DNA of 64,000 bases from Fallopia convolvulus (lineage: Eukaryota > Streptophyta > Magnoliopsida > Caryophyllales > Polygonaceae): NCBI GenBank assembly GCA_964016875.1, contig OZ024736.1, positions 40,890,707 to 40,954,706 on the forward strand, written 5' to 3'. Positions 1 to 10,700 of this stretch are shown piece by piece (within the stretch, counting starts at the first letter, position 1; the number at the start of each line of letters is the position of its first letter). Position numbers and translations under genes: made by a program. A model generated the notes under the pieces. The model was not told the origin of the DNA. It did no database searches and was given only the letters and a program-made list of their open reading frames with translations.

Positions 1-784
1 ACTTGTTTTTTTGCCGCTGGCGCTCGCTGGCTGAGAATTCCGGTCGCAGTTGGGGGCAGCCGCTCCCCCCACCTGCCTCCGCCACTGAATTGGACAGAGA
101 AGGTGGAGACCGAGAGGGAAAAGCAGTGGGAGTGAAGAGAGCAGGGCAGTGGGGTAGTCGGACCTGTGGTGGTCGGGAATTTAGTTTCCAAATCAAACCA
201 AACACAAAATATATTTGAAAATTTGAACCGGTCAACACAAAAAGACCTGAGATTAGTTGCGCCCCTTGCTTCTTCACTTGCATAATTATCGTGAATATGT
301 TTCGGTGTTTAGCCTTACTTAGAGTAATCTTACTATCTGCATAGTATGTTGAATATTTCTGCATTTTAATGATTGATAATCACCTACTTTTTGGTCAGAA
401 CTTACGGAAATTCTTGATTGGATTGACAATATTGTACAGTGTAACGTAGGCTTAGCCGTTCTCAAACCATCTTCTGAAATCCTGGATTGCCGCATATAAA
501 TGATATAATTGGTGACTGGCTGAGCAACATTTGGGTGTGAAAAGAGCAAAAAAAAAAAAAAAAATGGCTCAAATTATTCTAAAATTGATTGCCTGGACAT
601 TTGATGATTTTATGATTCATCTAAAGGTGATTGGGATAATCGATTTTTTTTTTCGGTTGGAAGTTTGAGACTATAGTTGTGTGCTTAAAAGAGTGTATTG
701 CTTTTTTCCTTTATTTACTGGTCATAGTCACTTCTATTTGGTACATCTGAAGACTTACTGTCACTAAATTAGAACCTGAACAGG
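1..784. other. Upstream region / possible 5' leader of the SNAPC3-like gene
   Basis: The first 200 bases are GC-rich and contain a short open frame (3-218) with no recognisable family. The rest is AT-rich, with an A run at about 548-564. The sequence just before the ATG at 785 ends in a pyrimidine-poor 'aacag', so a 5' UTR intron ending there is possible. I see no other gene here. Confidence 0.4.
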
Positions 785-3700
785 ATGGATACAGATGAAG
801 GAACCAACGTTTCCATGCCTCGAGGAGGACCCATCTTTGTCCCTAAACTCACCAGTTGCCTTACTAGTGTTCCTGATTTTGAATGTGCAATCTTTCACGA
901 GCTTGAGGAGTTAAAAGCTGAGTTACACCCTGAATCGCCATTTGATGCTGACGAGGAAGATATATCGTAACATCTTGTTCTCTTTTCTATTTGCTTCTCT
1001 TTTTGTTTTATTGATGACATTTCCTTATTCTATATACCAAATTAAGAACTTTCTGATCATTAGAACGTGTAAATAATTGTCCCTTGTTGTTTATGGTTAC
1101 TGGTTTGAAGTTGTACATTCTATTTGTTTTAGGGTGGATGAACTTAAAGTTTTCACAGATGAAGAACTAATTAGTGAGGCAATGAGAGAAGCATTCAAGG
1201 TAATGATTGATTGTTGTACTTAGATTTGGTGTTTGGTTTGTTTATAAGCAATTATATACACTGAAATGTCTCTCTCCTCTTTTCCCTTTACCTCAGCCAT
1301 TATAATTTTCAATACTCTGAATATCAGTAAATGATATATGATGGGATTTGTAGAATGACGGACATTCTTCACAGCAGGGAGAAAGTTCCACTTCAAGACA
1401 GGTATGAGCTTAATTTCTTTCCCTCTATATCAAAATTTGGAACTTGTGCTTTATGATTGGAAGAGGGTGTCTAGACTGACATGCTAGATACACAGTCCTA
1501 AATCTCCAAATGCGCTGCTTTAGGAGTATGATATAGGGCCCATTATGCACGCCTTTTTTAAAAAAGTTCTCTGTGCATGAGGAGAGATATATTCTTGTCT
1601 TAAAAAGACTGCGAAAAGCAGTTTCTTAATGCAGCCCCGGTACCTTTCTGCGGGGAAATTTTAATGCTGCGCCCAAATTCCTCTTTTTTTTGCTCTATTG
1701 AGGTTTCATTATACAAGTTTTACTGTAGGAGAGTAATCTTGAAAAGGTTGAACAACTTGCTAAAATCAGACAAAAGCAGAAAGAGGATAGGGCAGCAGCA
1801 CAACTTCATTCACTTAAGTATGTGTCTTCAATTTTCCTCATAATTTATCAACGTGTTAGCATTTGTATCTTTCATTTGCTTTGTTTTTTTTTTTTGACAT
1901 TTTCTACTGTGGTGATTGCAGCAAGCATAACAAACCCGCTGCTATATCTTCAGATAATTCCGAGAGGGTTAAATCTCTTGAGTCAATATGCTGTCCTACA
2001 AAGGTTAGTTTCTTGATTTCAACTTTTTGTGATACAGTACATTGTGCTAATTTCGAAATTGAGATTTCTTTAATGTGTGGGAGTTGAGAGTCAATTAGCA
2101 CAGTACATAGACACACACATAGCTAGTCTACTTGGTCACCATTTCTGAAATTCATCTTGTTATATGCTAGTAAAGGCTTCATTGGCTAGCATATTGTCAA
2201 TTCAGCTATCATGATGGATTGATGGTGATGCTTAGCTAAGTAAGAAACAATACAAGAAAAAGTGCATTTTCTACTGCTAGTGGACTCTGTAGCTGAGCAA
2301 CTTAGCTATTTTTACCTTCATTATACATCCTTTAAAAATATATGGTATTTTGCTATTTACCTTTTTCTGGGGAATGTCAAATGTGAAAGATAAAACTTCT
2401 TGAACTAACACTCCTGATACAGAAAATGGTCTTTACTTTTGTTTGCTGACATGGGGTCTTGTCGATGTTTGCCAGTCGCGAGCACGTGAACATACGTGAT
2501 CCGGAAGTGATTCTTTGTATTGAAGTTTATAGTAACAAACATCCTGCACAGAAGGTATAGTCGTTTTTATTGATGATGTGATTTAATATTGCTCAAAAGG
2601 TTTATGATAACCATATACTATTGTATGTTGTATAATTTATGAAATGGGGAATAAGAAGGAAGGAATAACCATGCTTTCACAATGACATGATCTGCGCTTT
2701 TGAAATTTAGTTATGCAATGCCAGCAATAGCCTTTGATTCTTTTGTCCAGGAATTTCTTTTCTCCTGCCACATTTACGGATTCTGAGTCAGACAACAGTA
2801 GTTGCCAAAACTATGTAATTGCTGACAAGGAAAAGTAAATATGCCAAGTTCATCTTTTGTTTTCCCTTAGTCTTCCTGTCTTGCCCCTTTTCACCTTCTT
2901 CACCCACCATTGTTTTCATTCACCAAAAACCCTCCTGCATAAGAAAATGAACTTTTTCCTGGTGCTATTTTTTTTTTTTTTGTATCTGCACCATTCATCA
3001 TTTATATAAGTTTGCTCAATTTGAGGGTCTTGTTTTGCCATTGGTAAACGGATTTTATTAGAAGAAAGAAGAGAATACACAACCAATTTCAATCAGAGGA
3101 AATTGGCAAGAAAAATACAGAAACTCAACCGAGAACTATAGCTCCATAACCCCTACTTGGTTTCAAAGAAGTATGAAACTCCATAAAACTAATCAAGTAA
3201 CTGAGAGGGTCTCACTAATCCCTGCATCGTCATGGAAAAACTCATGCCACTCAGCAACAGATTAATGAGGGGCTAGCAACAACATTCCTACCCGAAGCAG
3301 ACCCAAAAAAAACGCCAAAAGAAGAAGACTCCATTGCCCGACTTTGCAACAGGAGAGATTAGCAGTCCAACTACTATCTCATGACACAAACAAGCTTAGA
3401 TGAATGGCCAATCTTCCCTTGAGTCAACACATGCTGTCCCAACAGTCATACTCATCAAATGAGAAGCAGGGGAGTTATGAAAACAAAACTAGGATCACTG
3501 ACTAGCTTTGAGAATATGATTTTGAATTTGCAGTCTTCTATGATCCTATTAGGAGGATCTTGTTGCTTATTTGGTGTCTTGCCTATTTATGAAAACTGAG
3601 TCTCTAGTTTGAAAATATTACAAGATCCTATCAGCATTGTTGTCCCACATTGTCTATATCCTCCATTGACCTTAAATTGCACAGGGAACATCATACAACT

Positions 3701-5080
3701 CCATTAAATACCTTCAAAAGATAACCCCTTCAGTTACTGTAAAATAAATCCAGCTGAATACATTCTGATTTGACAGAAAAAGAGAGAATTAATCATATTA
3801 TCATCTTGCATCCTCCCTCGAAGGTCTGGTTTGCCAATGTTAACTTTTTTTTTTCATTTTTTTTATAATCTGAATAAGATAACACAGAAAAGAAAATAAA
3901 CCAAACAATGATGTGCTATTTCTACCTTTTCTTATTCCAATATATCTTAACAATATAGAAATTAATTTCTTTCCTAATACTAGTGTTCCCTTCTTTTAGT
4001 TCAATTTCTTTTTGTTCTTTCTCATTACTGAATATTGTTTGTTAATGTTTGAACAACAGGAATTTTTTTTCCCCATCTAAAACTCAAATGGAGAATAATT
4101 TACATAAATGTCTAATATGCTTGTTGTGCATGATGTCTTTGCATAACTTCTGCAGAGCCAGGAGATTATGGTTTTGGGACAGCAAAAGCTTACAGAGCTC
4201 AGAGACGCAATACATTGCATGACAGATGTAATTATGAGAAAAGCTAATCAGCATGATTCTTCCGGGTATTTTCTCATTGAGGTGATGAATTACATGAAAA
4301 ATATCACTTTTTTTTTTCTTCTTCTGTCATTTTATTACAGCATTAGCATTTTTGCTCAATTTCTCTGACTCCTCTTTTTGCAGGACATATTCTGCAACGA
4401 TATGCGGGATCCTTCAGCTATTGACTATAGTAAACCTATCCTTGATTGGCTAAAAAACTCCAAGGAAGAAGCACTTGCAAAATGGGAATATATCGTATAT
4501 GGCGATGTGAAGACAAATCGAAAAGCTTTATTTGGAAAAGCAAACACCCCACATATGCCTCATTCAGAGCAGTTGAAATGCAGAAGATGTCATTCCGTGA
4601 CTTGAAATTTCACGCGGGGGCTAGATATCTCTACTGCCACCAGGTTTATTCTTTGGACATAAATTTCTTCCAAAATACTTTGGCTTTATCAGTGTCATAT
4701 GTTTGAAGTAGTAAAACCAAAGCTTTGTGGATTTAGTTAGTGTTAATTGTGATCTACATAGTACTCATTTAATTTCCTTTTTGAGAATTGAGCAGGGGGA
4801 TTGCAAGCATGAGATAGTGATTAGAGACATGAGGCTGGTGCACCCGGAGGATTACAGGAACAGGGCGGCTTATCCTCTGTTGGGGTTTCAGAGTAAGTTA
4901 AGGGTGCAGAAATGCAGCGTATGCCAAATCTTCAAGGCCACACACATGACACTTGATGATATGTGGGCTGGGGAGAACCCTTGTTACTTTTGTGACAACT
5001 GCTACTTGCTACTGCATTATGATGAGAATGGAACTCTGCGATACGATCACATTATGCACGACTTCATTCAGGACATGTGA
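785..5080 (+). CDS. SRD2: snRNA-activating protein complex subunit 3 (SNAPC3/SNAP50, SRD2-like), with frameshift
   Basis: Subunit of the SNAPc complex, which binds the upstream element of snRNA promoters and supports Pol II and Pol III snRNA transcription in the nucleus. Arabidopsis SRD2 is the plant homologue. Exons read as 785-966, 1133-1199, 1354-1401, 1729-1817, 1922-2003, about 2476-2554, 4156-4281, 4384-4643 and 4796-5080, nearly all with GT-AG borders in matching phase. The C-terminal SNAPC3 domain is clear: 'VLGQQKLTELRDAI', 'DYSKPILDWLKNS', 'RYLYCHQGDCKHEIVIRD' and the Cys-rich end 'QKCSVCQIFKATH...NPCYFCDNCY', a zinc-binding pattern. Two problems: the exon at 4384 changes frame at about 4558-4566, consistent with one lost base, and the exon starting near 2476 is out of phase with the one ending at 2003. 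The 1.6-kb intron 2555-4155 holds no gene that I recognise. The family call is firm; whether this allele is functional is open. Confidence 0.88.
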
Positions 5081-6531
5081 TTGGAAGAGTTGGAGCTTAA
5101 AGGTATGTCTAGTGTACAAGTTATTTTTATTTTTGCTAACAAGAGGCACTCTTATAGTGTAGCAGCAGGTGTAACACAAGTTCGATATTGATGAACTCAC
5201 TGTTGCTGTAATTTTTTAAATAATAGGAGTAATAGTAGTAATTTTTATATGGCACACCGCACACGTTTGTTTGTATTTCAAAGAAGGAAGGTACAGGCAT
5301 GCTATTTTTCATTATATAACCAAATTAAACCTAGCTGCCTTGCACAATAATATATATTTTTTTTGTTTCTGAAGCTGTCTAACAGAATAATCATAGTAGG
5401 GGATTGGTTAGTAACCAAATAGTCCGTATTTCACTAGGCAACGTGCACTTTGGAAATTGTTTTAAGAATTGTGTTCTGCTATATATAGCACGATGTGAAC
5501 GTATCAAAATTCTACTTCCCTCCGCAATTAAAGTGTTTGTTTTTGTAGCCTTATTTTTTGTGTCAAGATATGTGGCCATTTCAGATAACATGAACGAGGG
5601 CTGTACAAGTCTTTTAACTTATCTACCCTAATGTTATACAGTAATATTTGCAAGTTTAGGTACTTTGGAGGTTTGCAAATTGCTGTATTATCAACCTTCC
5701 CCTTGTTGTCAAATGAAGTTTTCATCATTGTACGTCTAGAGATTTGGAATGGAATCCCTAGGTTCAACATTTTAACAAAATCTACTATTGCCAGACCACC
5801 ATTACTATAAAAATTCAAATATTTTATGCAGGTCAGTCCACACACGGTCACACGGTCACACCCCCAATCAACTCAATTTGCATGTGAGTCATTTTTGAAA
5901 GGCTTTATATAATAAACGGCTCGAATCACTACATTTATGGCGTACTCCATATGAGTTTTTGCCCCTGAAATTTAAACCTCTCATATGAATTTAAGTGAAA
6001 AATGACCAAAACAATATGCAGGGATGGAATCACTATATAGTCTCTTTCAAGCATAATCATAATATATGATGGCAGGCGCATATTGTTTACATGGGAAAAT
6101 ATTGCTTAATGTAAGAAATAAGTAGTATGTACTAAATGATGACTAAAAGATAGATGTATTTATGAGTTGTTCGGTAGAGTAGGGTGATTATTCTGTCTGC
6201 CATGGAATGATGAGCATTTTAATGGGCACTTTCCTCCATTTTATTTTCTTACATAATCTATAGTATGTTACTCTATATCTTCCATCAAGTATACATAATT
6301 TATATTCTCCATCAAGTATTCATGATTGAAAAAAATCCGTTTTACTGACGAACCTTTTGCTAGCAATAAATGAGAATAATAATAATACACAAATAAGTTG
6401 TTTATGATTTGATAAATAATACTCCCATCCTGACACAAAATTACGTTAGTTTAATTGACGATGCAAAATAAGTACAGTACTTCCTATTATAGTAACGCGA
6501 GAAAGTCGAGCGTGATTAATACTCCCTCCGA
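5081..6531. other. 3' flank and AT-rich intergenic sequence
   Basis: Downstream of the SNAPC3-like stop. It probably includes the 3' UTR for the first few hundred bases. Short open frames here (for example 5404-5631 and 5528-5851) have no recognisable motif. Nothing else seen. Confidence 0.5.
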
Positions 6532-6791
6532 TTTAAAATAAGTGTTTTTTTAACACTTTATTTTTTATCCATTTTAAGTGTCGTTTTAAGTTTTTTAGGC
6601 AATTGATTAGGATAGAGTTATGAAAATGCTTATTAGAATGTGTTTTTATTGACTAAAAGTATTTATTCATTGGTCCAAAAAAGTGGTGAGTGATAAAATT
6701 GAAAAAAAGTTTAAAATTTTAAGTTTAATTAATATTTTTTTTAAAATTAGTGTCAAGATCTAAAACGACACTTATTTTGAATCGGAGGGAG
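6532..6791. mobile_element. Stowaway-like MITE (Tc1/mariner type)
   Basis: A 260-bp non-coding element with inverted ends: it starts CTCCCTCCGATT and ends AATCGGAGGGAG, flanked on both sides by TA (6530-6531 and 6792-6793). The CTCCCTCCG terminal motif and TA duplication are diagnostic of Stowaway MITEs. The ends continue to pair inward ('aaaataagtg' against 'cacttatttt'). The interior is AT-rich and has no coding capacity. Confidence 0.9.
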
Positions 6792-6793
6792 TA

Positions 6794-7486
6794 AATTATA
6801 GTAGTAATTAATGGGCACCATTATTAACTAGTACAGGTGGTAAGTGGTAACCATAATTACACCACCCTCCTCACAAATCCCTATTGCTAATCTGGAGTGA
6901 AACATTTAACTTGAAGATAAAGCTGCAAGGAGCCAAGGAAGCAATGCATGCGCACCCCCACTATTTTTTATCTCAAGTCTGGAATTTTGACAAATAAAAT
7001 TCGGTGTAAAGCAAACAAGTAAAGCAGAGTTTTTCATGGAGATTTTGGTGGGCTAATCGAGTTTGATATTCCCGTAAGTTACGCTGCGCAATAATTTATT
7101 TCAAAAACTTATCAAAGGGAGACTTTAGAGCCTATTATTGGATATTTTTTTTTTGGTATTGGCTATTTTAACTTTCGGTTAAGTTAACTTGATTTAGCTC
7201 TTTATGATTAAACACTGTATTATCACATGATATATAATCCTTTGATTAATCTTATTTTTCATTTTAACATGTGATATAGTTTTTAGATAAATTATTATAT
7301 AAACTCAATTTCTTATTTTTTCCCCCCAATATTTACCATCTTTTGATAGAATAAAGAATTTTGGAATAAAAATGGCAAGTGATTTTTGCAAATACCCGGT
7401 GAAAACTCGGGACTAAAGAAACCATCATTGGATTTCGATCTACTTCCATGAACCATTCAAATCTTCGATTAATCACTTTAATCATA
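6794..7486. other. Intergenic sequence before the MULE
   Basis: AT-rich sequence with no open frame of note and no RNA gene recognised. It ends at the left copy of the MULE target-site duplication (tttagata, 7488-7495). Confidence 0.5.
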
Positions 7487-7495
7487 ATTTAGATA

Positions 7496-7680
7496 CGGAA
7501 AATCTTTGCGCACACGAAAAAAACGCTTGGCGCACACGGATTTATACGCTTCATGAAGCGTATGACCCAAAGGGTGCCCTCCCAGTGGGTCATACCCGAA
7601 ACATTACGATTTATGAAGCGGTACGCTTCATGAAGCGTGACGCAATTAATATATAAAACGCTTTTAAAAGCGTTAGGTCA
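7496..7680 (+). repeat. Left terminal/subterminal region of the MULE
   Basis: Holds perfect copies of the 14-bp palindrome CGCTTCATGAAGCG at 7547-7560 and 7624-7637, with a half-similar copy between them. The sequence 'acccaaagggtgccctc' at about 7567-7583 is repeated inverted at the right end. MULE transposases bind terminal and subterminal motifs, so the palindromes are candidate binding sites; this is inferred. Confidence 0.8.
7647..7674 (+). promoter_or_regulatory. TATA-like core promoter of the PMD gene inside the MULE end
   Basis: 'taatatataaaa' at about 7647-7658 lies about 110 bp upstream of the PMD ATG at 7769. The TATA stretch runs into an 18-bp perfect palindrome, aacgctttt-aaaagcgtt (7657-7674). 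Position and composition fit a promoter carried by the element's own end, as in MuDR. Transcription is not shown. Confidence 0.5.
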
Positions 7681-7768
7681 TCGTCTCCTACCTCGCAACC
7701 TTCTTTCTCCCGATAGCGAAACCAAAGTCGAATTCAGTTGAACACATCTTCTTCCTAATCATTCAAAA

Positions 7769-10700
7769 ATGGTCCAGGTAACACGTGGTTGTATAGTTGG
7801 TGCTAGCAGAGGACGTGATTTGACGGAGCAATACGCCAGAGTCAATGTGCAGGGTGCTGGTGTGGAGGCTGACAGTGAGAGAGACGGCAATTCACCAGGT
7901 AATTCTACAAATTTGAAATAGACCTAAAAAAACCTAGTTATTTGAGTTATTGAATGTTGGGGAATTCGAGTGCAATGTAGCTGATGTACCAGTCATCTTC
8001 AATGGTCTGTGTTGATTATTTAGTGCCATTGATATACAATAAGGTAGGAAGGAGAGTGATATGTTCATTCAATGAAGACAAGTTTATCTGAGTATGATCG
8101 TAGTTGCTTTAACAACACAAAAATTGGGTGGAATAATCTGGTTCAATAGCTGTAATAGAGTCCATGTTCAATGAATGAAGAATGACAATTCAGAGCTTTT
8201 TTTCTTATGAAATCATTCTGTTCTACTCCCTCCTGGTAAAATCACCAGGTTGCTTTAGCTTCTTGATATGGTTCCATCATTTCTCCTTCTAACCCATCTC
8301 CTTCCACATCCAGCAATCCTAATCCTGAATTACCCAGTCTCAATCCTAATTCTGATGACTCTAATTCTTCTTATACTCATTCTTCTGAACCATCAAGCAA
8401 CTCTCCTGCACATGTTATTCCCAAAACCAAACCAACTCGTACTATTCGACCACCATCACATTTAAAAGACTTCGTATGCTCCAGTCTTCCAACAAATTGA
8501 ACCAGGCTCAGAAAGATGAAATTGCATAACAAATTGAACCAGATTCAGGCTGAACAATCTCAGAGATCCGGGGCAATTGCAGGGTCAACAATGGGTCTCC
8601 CTTTGGTGGCATGTTCATGAATAACACAGTATGTGTCATGACAGTTGGAGATAAGGCCATGTCCAGCATTTCATTGAAAATTTGAATTGCTTTCCTGAAA
8701 TTACCAGCTTTTAATTGAGCATGTATATGTAATTGTTGTCCTGAGATAAGCCCATGTCTTCCATCTATAGGACAAAATTGCAGCTTTTCATCTCTAGGAT
8801 CTCTTATGCCTCATACCATATAATGTTGTATACATAATATGATGGAAATTGATTAAGACATTCAATGATGTTTAGTCCTATTCCTAGTGTTTTTTTGCTG
8901 TTAGATAAATAATGCTAGTGTACATGAATAGTGTGTATTGCTGTTGTATATATGTGTGTAGTTTTAAACATCTGAATTATAGTGATGAGCTAAATATTGA
9001 CAAATGGTGTCAAGTTCAGTGCAATTATACACCCTTAACAACTTCTAGGTTTATGTATATGCCTTATGTATTAGCTTTCTTGTACACACACATTGGCAAA
9101 AAACAAGAAAATGTAGAGAAAAACTAAGAAAATGTACATACCTGTTGAGCTATTACCAGAAGAATTAGCATAGGCAGGCCTATCTCAACACAATTCGCTA
9201 GCTGTTTAGAAAACAGATAAATGAATGTTTTTCAAAAACTGAGAATTTTTGGGTTTCTCAAAAAGAAATTGGAATAAAAGATGAATCAATGTGTCAAATA
9301 TTTTTAGATGAAAGTCTCTAAGAAACTTTGTTCAAAAAATGTCTAACCAATTTTTTTTTTTTAATTTCACAAGAAAGAAATTGTGTTGCTTTTATTGTGG
9401 ATGTGTTCTTAGTATCAATGAAGTGTAAAAGATACCTGTGGGAAGCCCCATGTGAATAGACCAAGACCAACTACACTAACCACTGTTAGCATGATTGGTA
9501 GTTGAGATTTCAAAAGCCTTGTTTGTTGTATTTGTATAACCGTGTTTCACCTCTGAGGTTTAAGATGTAAATGTTCCATTTTCCTCAAATTATCTGTTGA
9601 AATATGAACCTTTATGCTCACCTATCTAATTTGTATTGAACCTAGTGGTTTTGATTTACATTTGGTTGCTGAACTTTTGAGCGAAAGAACTCAACAAGGC
9701 TTTGACAATGATACTGATTTATGAAAGACTAACACTATGGCCAATATCTGTTACTGTGCTATGAGTTAGAGTAATGTCATATTATTCTTCCATGATGTAG
9801 GCTGCATTTACAGCTGACGACTTGATGTACATTAGAGGGACTAACGCATTTACATTGTAGGCGCCATTCCATGATGTAGACATGTTACTGTGCTATGAGT
9901 TAGACTAACACATTTACTTGATTTACTATTCTACAGCATATTATGCTCTGTCTGAAGCATAATATTAATATTAGGAAAACTAAAATGATTTGGATTTTCT
10001 TTGAACTATAGTTTGCTTATGTTAGCATTTGTTTAAAAATGAACATTTCACCCATTTGGTAGTTCATACGTAGTATATAGTTTGCAAAGTTAATGATAAT
10101 CTCGGTCCAACATCATGATTGTTCTCTTAGCTCTCTAACAGTATTGCAGAGACATTATGGAGTGCTTTTTTTGGCCTTTAGATTCATAAGTAGGCATGTT
10201 TTCTTATAGCCCAGTTCTCCCAGTTTTCATCAGTATTGCAAGTTAGAATATATTTGTGTCAATCTTACTTTTTCTACTGTTTATCCTTTAATATTGGCTC
10301 AATCCTTCCTTAATTCATAATGCCAACCTAGTAAGTTGGACAAAAGTAGGGATGAAGAACTGAACTTGCAGCATGAATACATTTTATAACTTTAAAAACT
10401 AACCATGATCTGAGAATTGATTGGGAAGAGACATGATGAACTAGACTTCACCTTTTAAATTGTATATGTTTGAGCTTACTTGTGATTTCTTTTAAAGGTG
10501 ATGTTGTTTATAGTAATTTTTTTTTTATTGTACAGTTGGGGGTATGGTTGTTGACGCTAGTGATAGGGTTGATGATGTTGTTGGTGGAGATGATGGTTTG
10601 AGGATTGTTGGCGGGGGTTCTCCGACTCATGCTGATACGAGGGATGGTTGGGATGAGGCTACCATGATGGTACGTATTATTTAGTTCAGTAATAATAATA

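Noticed and set aside
3..218. 71-codon open frame at the left edge
   Set aside because: GC-rich, no recognisable motif, and placed where a 5' leader would be expected.
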